DNA from: Saprospiraceae bacterium
Lineage (GTDB): Bacteria > Bacteroidota > Bacteroidia > Chitinophagales > Saprospiraceae
Length of the DNA stretch: 6,198 nucleotides
Assembly: GCA_020437045.1 (NCBI GenBank)
Contig: JAGQWV010000426.1
Location: 1 to 6,198 of the forward strand
Direction: 5' to 3'
A program made the translations under genes and the position numbers. Position 1 is the stretch's first letter, and the number at the start of each line of letters is the position of its first letter. Below, in pieces: positions 1-6,189 of this stretch. The notes beneath the pieces are model-generated. The model was given only the letters and a program-made list of their open reading frames with translations. It was not told the origin of the DNA and did no database searches.

Positions 1-1
1 G

Positions 2-1450
2 ACCGCCATTCACAGCTGTTATGAGGCATACGCTACCCAAAATATCCGCAACAAAATTCAGATGATTCATGAATATCCTCTGGCTGGTCAACCACCCATG
101 ATGACCCATATTTATGAAGATCAGCATAAAAAAGTATATATCGCCGCTAAAGGGAGTTGGGAGAAAATAGTACAGATTTGTCAACTGCCTCCCGAAGAAC
201 TAGCACTGATTAAATCAGCTGTAGCGAAAATGGCGGCACGGGGATTAAGAATTTTAGGAACAGCCCATGGTGAAAATCCGGTCAAAGATGGATATCCGAA
301 AAATCAGGAAAATTTTTCCTGGCACTTCAGTGGATTAATTGGATTATCTGATCCTCCGAAGAAAAATATCAGTAAGGTATTTGATAAATTTTATGAGGCA
401 GGCATACAAATTAAAATGATCACCGGTGACTATCCCGAAACGGCTATGGCGATAGCAAAACAAAGTGGCCTAAAAAATAATGGTCAAATCGCCATCGGTG
501 ACGAGGTGATGAAAATGTCTGGTAAAGAGCTGGAAGCTTTAGTTCGCGCCACAAACATTTTCGCACGAATGTATCCACAAGCGAAATTGAAAGTTATAAA
601 TACGTTGCGAAATTTGGGAGAGGTCGTGGCCATGACGGGTGATGGTGTCAATGACGGTCCGGCGCTAAAAGCTGCCGAAATTGGTATCGCGATGGGGCAC
701 CGGGGCACAGAGATCGCCAGAAATGCTGCCGATCTCATTTTAATCGATGATGATTTAGGTCATATGGTTGATGCTATTGAGTCGGGCAGAAAAATTTATT
801 GTAATCTAAAGAAAGCATTCCGGTATATTATCAGCATCCATATTCCCATTATCATGATTGTAACGGTTCCACTGGCTCTGGGATGGAAATATCCGCATAT
901 ATTCAGTCCGATACACGTAATTTTCCTGGAATTAATTATGGGACCAACCTGTTCTATAGTCTACGAAAATGAACCTGTCGAATCGCATTTAATGCATACT
1001 AAACCGAGAGCATTATCCGAATCTCTATTTTCCTGGTCTGAATTGTCTGTGAGTATCCTGCAAGGACTAGTTATTACTATATGTACATTAGGATTATATC
1101 AATGGGCGACCATAGCGGGGGAATCTGAAGATGTAGTACGGACACTTACTTTTAGTACCTTGATTTTTGCCAATATTTTTCTTACTCTGGTGAATCGATC
1201 TTTTGAAAAATCAATTTTTAAAACCTTGCAATATAAAAATGCTTTAATTCCGATCATATTTGTGATTACCTTATTAATATGGGCAGGGAGCATTCATATT
1301 GAGCCCATAAAAGCATTGTTTCAATTCGAACATATAAATATGGTTCAAATTATTTATTGCATTGTGGCAGGAGCACTTTCCGTCTTATGGATTGAAGTAA
1401 TTAAATGGTGGCGGCAAAAATTGGAGACAAGGGAGTTGTCTGCATCCTAA
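2..1450 (+). CDS. Cation-translocating P-type ATPase, C-terminal part (5' end outside window)
   Basis: This is an integral membrane ion pump that uses ATP through an aspartyl-phosphate intermediate. The reading frame is open to the left edge. The 20 codons before the first ATG (position 62) read as ATPase N-domain, so that ATG is internal and the gene is truncated by the window. Numbering from that ATG, visible parts are: end of the nucleotide-binding domain with YPLAG..PPMMTH (5-16) and the AAKG element (28-31); P-domain motifs DPPK (97-100), TGD (121-123) and the hinge TGDGVND (192-198); then six predicted membrane helices near 253-275, 281-302, 326-349, 360-379, 393-413 and 426-449, matching M5-M10 of P2-type pumps. 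The phosphorylated DKTGT motif and M1-M4 must lie upstream. M5 and M6 differ from SERCA: the positions aligning with SERCA N768, E771, N796, T799 and D800 are H260, I263, E290, M293 and G294. The M6 sequence FLELIMGPTCSI resembles a bacterial subfamily of unproven ion specificity, so calling it a calcium pump is not justified. It converges on the PPOX-family gene. Confidence 0.93.
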   Translation, partial: TAIHSCYEAYATQNIRNKIQMIHEYPLAGQPPMMTHIYEDQHKKVYIAAKGSWEKIVQICQLPPEELALIKSAVAKMAARGLRILGTAHGENPVKDGYPKNQENFSWHFSGLIGLSDPPKKNISKVFDKFYEAGIQIKMITGDYPETAMAIAKQSGLKNNGQIAIGDEVMKMSGKELEALVRATNIFARMYPQAKLKVINTLRNLGEVVAMTGDGVNDGPALKAAEIGIAMGHRGTEIARNAADLILIDDDLGHMVDAIESGRKIYCNLKKAFRYIISIHIPIIMIVTVPLALGWKYPHIFSPIHVIFLELIMGPTCSIVYENEPVESHLMHTKPRALSESLFSWSELSVSILQGLVITICTLGLYQWATIAGESEDVVRTLTFSTLIFANIFLTLVNRSFEKSIFKTLQYKNALIPIIFVITLLIWAGSIHIEPIKALFQFEHINMVQIIYCIVAGALSVLWIEVIKWWRQKLETRELSAS

Positions 1451-1580
1451 AAAATAGCATATTTTCTTACTGGCAAAAAAGTTTATTGGTAATTACTTAG
1501 CAGTCTCAACTTATATTTATTCCCTCCGGGGGCAAACCTTTTGGAGTGATAGATCTTGAACAATATAGAAATCTTTCAAC
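1451..1580. other. Convergent intergenic spacer, no clear terminator
   Basis: This spacer separates the ATPase stop codon from the stop of the oppositely oriented PPOX-family gene. The only hairpin near the ATPase end is an AT-only 6-bp stem (AAAATA at 1451-1456, TATTTT at 1460-1465) with a 3-base loop. It is too weak to call an intrinsic terminator. No conserved small ORF or RNA is apparent. Confidence 0.4.
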
Positions 1581-2030
1581 CTATGATCTGACTTCGTACC
1601 GGCCAGTCTTTTTGCCGAGCCGGATCTTGAAAACGATCCATTTAATATCCTTAGGGGCAAATTTTTCCAGGTCAAAGCCTTCAACCGGTTTTATCGTCGC
1701 ACTGGGCATCACCGTAGCCAATCTTTTGGCAAACAATTGGAGGGCACGGTAGGCTTCCTCCCCCTTCAATTCGTCGTATGAGCCCCAGGTGATGACACTT
1801 TTCCAATTTTTCATGTCTTTCATTTGGCTAACCTGAAAGCACACCCTGGGATTACTTCTCATCATCTCTATTTTCTTTCCCGGTGCGGAATGTCCGATGA
1901 TGGAATCGCCATCGTAAACATAGGTGATTGGCACTACATAGGTCTCCCCCAGGTCACTACATCCTAAATGACCAACAATGTTGCTTTTCAATACCTCATC
2001 AATTTGTTTGCTATCTAGTTCTCCTAACAT
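1581..2030 (-). CDS. PPOX-family FMN-binding split-barrel protein (NimA-like)
   Basis: This is a 149-residue soluble, presumably cytoplasmic protein of the pyridoxamine 5'-phosphate oxidase-like fold. It is closest in pattern to the NimA (5-nitroimidazole reductase) branch and not to true PdxH. Characteristic segments are an N-terminal helix (about 5-17), GHLGCSDLGETYVVP (20-34), the strand-turn region with HSAPGKKIEMMRSNPRVCF (47-65), WKSVITWGSYDEL (76-88), and a C-terminal strand WIVFKIRLGKKTGR (131-144). The G-K-K-x-x-x-x-R-x-N-P-R-V pattern is typical of NimA-like proteins, where it belongs to the flavin-binding surface. Family members bind FMN, or sometimes heme or F420, and act as reductases on nitro or other small substrates; the substrate here is unknown. 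The ATG at 2030 is preceded by AAAAAAGG about 10 bases upstream, a weak ribosome site. Stop is TAG. The gene is divergent from the Usp gene and convergent with the ATPase. Confidence 0.88.
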   Translation of the reverse strand: MLGELDSKQIDEVLKSNIVGHLGCSDLGETYVVPITYVYDGDSIIGHSAPGKKIEMMRSNPRVCFQVSQMKDMKNWKSVITWGSYDELKGEEAYRALQLFAKRLATVMPSATIKPVEGFDLEKFAPKDIKWIVFKIRLGKKTGRYEVRS

Positions 2031-2063
2031 TGGGTCGAACCTTTTTTACAATATTAGCTGAAT

Positions 2064-2103
2064 ATCTCTAGAGATGACATGATGATACTCAACTATTTAG
2101 TTG
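2064..2103. promoter_or_regulatory. Candidate operator region with two palindromes between divergent genes
   Basis: Two inverted repeats lie within 40 bases in the spacer between the PPOX-family gene and the Usp gene. ATCTCTAGAGAT at 2064-2075 is a perfect 12-base palindrome. CAACTA-TT-TAGTTG at 2090-2103 has perfect 6-base arms, flanked by a second, slightly offset pair ATGATA (2082-2087) and TATCAT (2109-2114). No gene ends here, so transcription termination is an unlikely role; binding of a dimeric regulator controlling one or both genes is more likely. On the - strand, TAATATTG (2056-2049) is one mismatch from the Bacteroidota -7 box TAnnTTTG, which would put the first palindrome just upstream of a promoter for the PPOX-family gene. 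I found no TTG -33 box at the expected spacing. The regulator is not identifiable. Confidence 0.35.
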
Positions 2104-2205
2104 ACCACTATCATATCGTTTGTGATGATTTCGTTCCATTTTTAAAAAAGTGCTTATTATTAATCGGTGAAATTGTTACATGATGTTCTTTAGAAAATAA
2201 GACAA

Positions 2206-3054
2206 ATGGTAAAAAAAATATTAGTGCCTACTGACTTTAGTATCCAGGCAGAAATTGCAGTTGATGCAGCCAGAAAAATAGCGCATCAACTAAGAAACGA
2301 GATCATTTTTTATCACTGCAGTGAGGAGCTTCCATCCGAATGGGAAAGCTGGCCATTAGAAAGACAAGAGCAAGACTCAGTGCACTTCCCGAAATATCAA
2401 TTTCTCGTGCAAAAAATGCAGGAACTCACCGATCGTTGTTCTGCAGATATGCTTACCTGTACCTTTATTATCGAATCTGGAAATTTTTTACAGAAAATTG
2501 AAAAACTAGTTGGTAGTGAAGCATACGATCTGATCATCATGGGTAGTCATGGCGCCAGCGGAAAACAGGAATACTTTATTGGTTCCAACACCCAGAAAGT
2601 CATTAGAAAAGTGCACAATAACCTCATGATCATCAAAGAACCACTATCCGACAGCACTTTCGAAAAAGTATTATTTGCTACCAATTTAGGCCTTGCGGAC
2701 CAAGAAGCATTTAGTCACTTTCTAAAATTCATTAAACCCTTTCAGGTAAAAGAAATTCATTTACTCACGGTAGATACTCCTGGATTTTTTACCCAACCCC
2801 GGGTACTGGTCGAAGAAAGACAGCAGGATTTTAAAAAAATGGCTACGGCTTATCATTGCGAAACCCATTTTGCTGGCAATTTTACCGTCGAACATGGCAT
2901 CAGGAAATTTGCCGGAGATCTTGGAGTGGATCTCATTGCCGTCTCAAACCGGGAGCGACATCCACTAAAAAGAATCTTTGCCGGAAGCAATGTAGAAATG
3001 CTGGCAAACCATTCGGACTTGCCGGTATTAAGCCTCGATTTTAAAGTGACGTGA
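2206..3054 (+). CDS. Universal stress protein, tandem UspA domains
   Basis: This cytoplasmic protein of 282 residues is two fused UspA (Rossmann-like alpha/beta) domains, roughly 1-145 and 152-282; single-domain Usps are about 140-150 residues. Domain 1 starts KKILVPTDFS, with D10 at the position that contacts the adenine in nucleotide-binding Usps. It ends with a full G-2x-G-9x-G-S motif: G113, G116, G126, S127. This predicts ATP binding. Domain 2 starts KVLFATNLG, with N160 replacing that Asp. Its motif region (S247-NRERHPLKRIFAG-S261) keeps only the final G-S, so it probably does not bind nucleotide. Such two-domain Usps are common in Bacteroidota and are generally linked to energy or oxygen stress; the molecular partner is unknown. 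The ATG at 2206 follows an A-rich leader with no Shine-Dalgarno sequence. Stop is TGA. It is divergent from the NimA-like gene and convergent with the ligase/hydrolase operon. Confidence 0.93.
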   Translation: MVKKILVPTDFSIQAEIAVDAARKIAHQLRNEIIFYHCSEELPSEWESWPLERQEQDSVHFPKYQFLVQKMQELTDRCSADMLTCTFIIESGNFLQKIEKLVGSEAYDLIIMGSHGASGKQEYFIGSNTQKVIRKVHNNLMIIKEPLSDSTFEKVLFATNLGLADQEAFSHFLKFIKPFQVKEIHLLTVDTPGFFTQPRVLVEERQQDFKKMATAYHCETHFAGNFTVEHGIRKFAGDLGVDLIAVSNRERHPLKRIFAGSNVEMLANHSDLPVLSLDFKVT

Positions 3055-3079
3055 TCGAAAAAAAGAAACCAGGCAAAGC

Positions 3080-3111
3080 ATAAAGGCCAGGTATTCCATT
3101 CAGGCCTTTAT
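3080..3111. terminator. Possible bidirectional terminator hairpin between convergent genes
   Basis: ATAAAGGCC (3080-3088) and GGCCTTTAT (3103-3111) form a perfect 9-bp stem with a 14-base loop. It starts 25 bases after the Usp stop. The right arm lies within the last codons of the hydrolase gene (stop at 3102-3100). Read on the - strand, a T-rich stretch (TTTCTTTTTTTC) follows about 12 bases beyond the stem; on the + strand only a short T run follows. The long loop and displaced T tract make this an imperfect intrinsic terminator, although its position fits that job. Confidence 0.4.
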
Positions 3112-4074
3112 ACCTAAATGAATAATCCGGCTACCGGTCTGAGCCACCGGATGACTACTTTTTCCAATGATAATACCGTCTGCCTGTGCTTTATATTCCT
3201 TTAAGATATCACCAAAAATATTTCGAAGCAGGGCCACCACTTCGCCCTCCGACACCAGATCAGTAACTTGTGGTAAGACCTCCAAAAATCCACCTTCATC
3301 CGTATATTGCCAATAGGAATGGGAGCATATGACCGGTTCCTTTTCCGGAGGTTCGACTTCTCCTTCTATCATGCCTAAATCGATGAGTGTATTAAAAATG
3401 CCGGTGAGACCAGAACGAATCAGGCCTTTCTGAAATCGATTAGGATCACCCACTTCCAGCGTTACCGCTCGAGCATTTTTACTATGAAAAAACCCGCGTA
3501 ACGTACTATCAGGGGCAGAACTATCCAAAATAATCTGGGGATTTTGCAGGTGAGCCAGTCGGGCATTCTCAACCTCCGAAAGATTGGCCCGAATATAATA
3601 AGAATTGACCCTGCCAAAACTGGCTGTATGCAAGTCAAGCAGGTAATCAGCATCATGTAATACCCGGTAGAGCAAGCGGTGCGCATATACTTCACTATTA
3701 TTGCCTAATGCCTTTCCCGGCATAATTCTGTTTAAATCTTCATCGTCGTTAAATTTTCGTTGCATCAACTGCAATCCGGGCACATTGACGACCGGGATGC
3801 CTATGACGGTACCGCTTAGTTGTTCTTTGTCCAGCTCCCGGAATACCCTCTGTACTACTGGTATTCCGTTCAGTTCGTTGCCATGTACGGCAGCAGTAAT
3901 CGCTACGGTAGGCCCATCTTCCTTACCTCGCGCCACCATGGCTGGCACGTAAATAGGCATCCCCAAGCCATCCGAAACCAAATGAACCCCAAAACGCCGT
4001 TGCGAACCCGGTGGAACTTTATCCAGGTCCAACTTGTCAACAATTTCTATATGCTTTCCTCCTACCTGAATCAT
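3100..4074 (-). CDS. Succinylglutamate desuccinylase/aspartoacylase-family zinc hydrolase (M14-like)
   Basis: This is a 324-residue cytoplasmic metalloenzyme of the AstE/AspA branch of the M14 carboxypeptidase superfamily, which hydrolyses amide bonds of N-acylated amino acids or C-terminal amino acids. Expected catalytic features are present: H64 and E67 in AAVHGNELNG (zinc ligands), the substrate-binding DLNR (113-116), the third zinc ligand H149 in LLDLHT (145-150), and the probable general base E207 in AVTLEVGDP (203-211). Residues about 250-324 are a Gly- and Val-rich beta domain of the kind that caps the active site in this family. No signal peptide is seen. The ATG overlaps the stop of the upstream ATP-grasp ligase in ATGA (4074-4071), so it is probably translated by coupling. 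The arginine succinyltransferase pathway genes that would accompany true AstE are absent, and an eukaryote-type aspartoacylase role has no support here. The more likely substrate is the product of the neighbouring ligases, or a precursor of it. The family call is firm; the substrate is unknown. Confidence 0.93.
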   Translation of the reverse strand: MIQVGGKHIEIVDKLDLDKVPPGSQRRFGVHLVSDGLGMPIYVPAMVARGKEDGPTVAITAAVHGNELNGIPVVQRVFRELDKEQLSGTVIGIPVVNVPGLQLMQRKFNDDEDLNRIMPGKALGNNSEVYAHRLLYRVLHDADYLLDLHTASFGRVNSYYIRANLSEVENARLAHLQNPQIILDSSAPDSTLRGFFHSKNARAVTLEVGDPNRFQKGLIRSGLTGIFNTLIDLGMIEGEVEPPEKEPVICSHSYWQYTDEGGFLEVLPQVTDLVSEGEVVALLRNIFGDILKEYKAQADGIIIGKSSHPVAQTGSRIIHLGIKA

Positions 4075-5072
4075 TTTGAGTTTTGTTCGTAAAAAGATAT
4101 TAATTCATCAGCTACCAAAGCCGGGATTGGTTTTTGGTGCTGCATTTCCATCGGGCCAAATCCACCCACACTCAAAGTATTGATCTCGGACAGTACTCTT
4201 TGTCCGTTATCATCAACCAAGGTATCCATCCCAAAGATACCAATGCCCAAGGGGCTCACCACTTTATGTATGGCATCGGCCATCATTGCCTCCCGTTCAT
4301 CAGCAAATGCAGCTTCGGCGTGCCCCCCCTGACTGACATTACAGACCCAGGAACCTGCTGCTGGTATACGAAGGGCTGCTCCTACAATCTTGCCATTGAC
4401 CACAACAATCCTCTTATCCCCGAGATGCACATTTTCCAGATATTGCATAGCAAGATAACCATCTCTCTTCAGGTCAGTCAGAAATAGTTCTGCCTTACTC
4501 AAAGGAATTTTCACACCGTAGGTATCCTCCAACACTCCATCATAAATCCGAACGATTCCCTTTCCTCCATAACTACGCAGCGGTTTCAAAACCAGATTAT
4601 ATGCCTGATGAAAGTCGATAATCTCCGCAAAGGTTGTGCACCATCGAATTGGAGGACACCAGGATTGCAGTTTCAATAAAAAAAGTTTATTTCCCGTCTG
4701 GATAATACCTTGCGGCCGATTGATCATTTTTTCCGGAGGAAAATTTTCACTGATGAAGTGAAAAAAAGCTTCATCCAACGGATGCGGTAAACGTAGAACC
4801 ACCATATCCATCTCCTGCAGATTTATCCGATTACTGACATGATCAAACTGTTGACCGGTTGAATCAAAGGAAAACCCGGAATCTACTTTTACTGCATGCA
4901 AGTCCAAGCTACTGTGTTTGGAAAAGAAGGCCAGGTTGGAGACATCTGACCGGCTGGCGACAAATACCTCTCCGATCTTAGGATGAAGAAAAAATCGGTT
5001 TGCCAATTGATAGACAGAATTGGTGATGTTATGTGACTGATGGTCGATCAAGATCAAAACCCGGTAGCCCAT
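4071..5072 (-). CDS. RimK/glutathione synthetase-like ATP-grasp ligase
   Basis: This is a 333-residue soluble ATP-dependent carboxylate-amine ligase: it would activate a carboxylate as acyl phosphate and join it to an amine. The N-terminal pre-ATP-grasp domain (about 1-115) starts with the strand YRVLILID. The ATP-grasp core carries INRPQGI (117-123), the nucleotide lysine K163 and Gly-rich loop YGGKGIVR (168-175), Q210, GDKRIVVVNG (218-227), R235, N245 followed by GG, and the metal site D273 with E286-I-N288. All ATP- and magnesium-binding positions I can place are intact, so it should be active. The pattern NRP-x-GI ... GDKRI ... EIN resembles GshB and RimK. The C-terminal EINTLSVGG departs from the EINVTSPTG of GshB, and no gamma-glutamylcysteine synthetase gene is nearby, so glutathione synthesis is not supported. 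The start ATG directly follows the TAG of the upstream gene, and the stop overlaps the downstream hydrolase gene by 4 bases, placing it in the middle of an operon. Confidence 0.92.
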   Translation of the reverse strand: MGYRVLILIDHQSHNITNSVYQLANRFFLHPKIGEVFVASRSDVSNLAFFSKHSSLDLHAVKVDSGFSFDSTGQQFDHVSNRINLQEMDMVVLRLPHPLDEAFFHFISENFPPEKMINRPQGIIQTGNKLFLLKLQSWCPPIRWCTTFAEIIDFHQAYNLVLKPLRSYGGKGIVRIYDGVLEDTYGVKIPLSKAELFLTDLKRDGYLAMQYLENVHLGDKRIVVVNGKIVGAALRIPAAGSWVCNVSQGGHAEAAFADEREAMMADAIHKVVSPLGIGIFGMDTLVDDNGQRVLSEINTLSVGGFGPMEMQHQKPIPALVADELISFYEQNSK

Positions 5073-6140
5073 CTATAAGAGTATTTCATTAATCAAAGCC
5101 TGATCATCATCCAGTGATTTGAACAATCTGGATTTTAAGCGCCCCTGATGGTTGATAAGATTATGAGCCAATTTGTCGATCGCGATAGTGCTGAGCACCG
5201 TCTGGATGAAGCCTTCGATCAGATCATCCAAGCCAAGTCCAAGCCGGTTAAAGTCCCGGCGATCGGTAAGAATTAATCTGCTCGTATCAGTTTGCCATTC
5301 ACCGTCGGCATCCTTTGCGGAAAGATTGGTTCCCAACATGTCCCAGCTGTCACTATTATTTTGCAAATGATCGACCAGAGGAGACTTAGCGCGACGTGAG
5401 TAGACACTCAATGGTCGAATGCCCTTGCTGGTAGCGCTTACCATCATGCGAAAATCGGCAACAAAGGTCTTTCCCCGGTCATTGGGTATAGTACCTACAT
5501 GATAAAATTTACCCTTCTCGCTACTCGAGCTCCAGGCATAATTACCAATCAGACTTTGCACGATAAACCGTCCGTAACGCTGTTCGGTGGCCATAAAGGC
5601 ATCCAGCTCTTTTTCATTCATAATGGTCCATACTCCCTGCCCGGCGTTAGAGTATGGGTTTTTTATCACGGCATGACCTCCCCATTTTCTTACCCAGAGA
5701 GGAATTTCATCCATATTAACGTCCCAAATGGTCATCGGGGTAATGATTTCCAGACCATAATTTGCCAATTCAGCATTGTACAGATCATAAGCTTTAGCAG
5801 CCAGCATTTTATTTCTACCTCCTGCCAGACAAGCAATTGTCGGATTGACCACATGTGTCTGCGTAAACACCGGTAAGCGATTCCAGGGTTGTTGAGTCAG
5901 ATAGCGAAAGACGAATCGCATAGGTTTCCAGACATTTTTACTGGTACGGATCAGGCAGACCCCATCCTCAAACTTCACCTGCGAATCGTCACCATTAGGA
6001 AATGAGACATAATGTACCGGTTCGTCAAAGGCATTTGCCATGGAGGCCGCATATCCCGATGCCTCCATTGGGTTTTTATCATACAATACTCCCAAGCCAC
6101 CGTCCAGGATATTTCTGCAACTTAGAATCAATGCTATCAA
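5073..6140 (-). CDS. Uncharacterised ATP-grasp-like protein, first gene of the ligase/hydrolase operon
   Basis: This is a 355-codon frame of cytoplasmic type with no signal or membrane segment. I do not recognise a named enzyme. Seen in it: a region with GGLGVLYDKNPMEASGYA (14-31); TQTHVVNPTIACLAGGRN (93-110); then HAVIKNPYSNAGQGV (156-170), which fits the ATP-grasp lysine plus Gly-rich loop (K160, G167, G169); RFIVQSLIG (191-199); and FVADFRMMV (226-234) with SRR (248-250), like the strands around the nucleotide and metal in RimK-type ligases. The usual final Glu-x-Asn metal motif is not evident, and the C-terminal 45 residues are helical. It may be a divergent ligase or a nonstandard ATP-grasp. 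The start is uncertain: the first codon available after the in-frame stop TGA (6152-6150) is TTG at 6140, while the first in-frame ATG is at 6068 (residue 25), which would lose the GGLGVLYD segment. Another short frame overlaps this end. The stop TAG abuts the next gene's ATG. Confidence 0.8.
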   Translation of the reverse strand: MIALILSCRNILDGGLGVLYDKNPMEASGYAASMANAFDEPVHYVSFPNGDDSQVKFEDGVCLIRTSKNVWKPMRFVFRYLTQQPWNRLPVFTQTHVVNPTIACLAGGRNKMLAAKAYDLYNAELANYGLEIITPMTIWDVNMDEIPLWVRKWGGHAVIKNPYSNAGQGVWTIMNEKELDAFMATEQRYGRFIVQSLIGNYAWSSSSEKGKFYHVGTIPNDRGKTFVADFRMMVSATSKGIRPLSVYSRRAKSPLVDHLQNNSDSWDMLGTNLSAKDADGEWQTDTSRLILTDRRDFNRLGLGLDDLIEGFIQTVLSTIAIDKLAHNLINHQGRLKSRLFKSLDDDQALINEILL

Positions 6141-6189
6141 ATCGACTGGTCATATACTTAAATAGTTTGGTAAATTCGTCCTGTGCCAT
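6079..6189 (-). CDS. Small protein-like ORF overlapping the start of the ATP-grasp-like gene
   Basis: This is a 36-codon frame from ATG at 6189 to TGA at 6079, in a different frame from the ATP-grasp-like gene it overlaps. It begins MAQDEFTKLFKYMTSRFDS, an amphipathic, charged helix that looks like genuine coding sequence. It resembles from memory the start of small coiled-coil proteins annotated as hypothetical. The last dozen residues (from QKYPGRW) look unlike that and may be out-of-frame translation. It could be the N-terminus of a gene broken by a frameshift or rearrangement, a true short peptide gene whose stop lies 10 bases before the ATG at 6068 of the next gene, or chance. The frame is also open up to the window edge (no stop in 6190-6198), so the start may lie outside. 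No ribosome site is visible in the 9 bases available. Confidence 0.35.
   Translation of the reverse strand: MAQDEFTKLFKYMTSRFDSIDSKLQKYPGRWLGSIV

Noticed and set aside
62..64. ATG at 62 as the start of the ATPase
   Set aside because: The frame is open to the left edge and the preceding 20 codons encode ATPase-like sequence; the essential DKTGT and M1-M4 would be missing.
1451..1465. AT-only hairpin after the ATPase as a terminator
   Set aside because: The stem is six A-T pairs with no GC, and AT-rich spacers produce these often by chance.
1546..1752. Plus-strand frame of 68 codons over the end of the PPOX-family gene
   Set aside because: It lies antisense to a well-supported gene and its product has no recognisable domain.
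2167..2179. CRP/FNR-like site GTGAAATTGTTAC upstream of the Usp gene
   Set aside because: The half-sites match imperfectly and spacing is not that of TGTGA-N6-TCACA or TTGAT-N4-ATCAA; too weak to call.
3100..4074. astE as a specific name
   Set aside because: No other arginine succinyltransferase pathway gene is present, and the operon partners are ATP-grasp ligases.
3701..4487. Plus-strand frames of 83-117 codons opposite the hydrolase and ligase
   Set aside because: They are antisense shadows of strongly supported genes, with low-complexity Ser/Thr/Pro/Cys-rich products.
4071..5072. Glutathione synthetase (gshB) as a specific name
   Set aside because: The fold and ATP motifs match, but the C-terminal motif differs (EINTLSVGG) and no gamma-glutamylcysteine synthetase accompanies it; the neighbours suggest another substrate.
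5173..5876. Plus-strand frames of 65 and 125 codons opposite the ATP-grasp-like gene
   Set aside because: Antisense to a long frame with conserved-looking motifs; no domain signal of their own.
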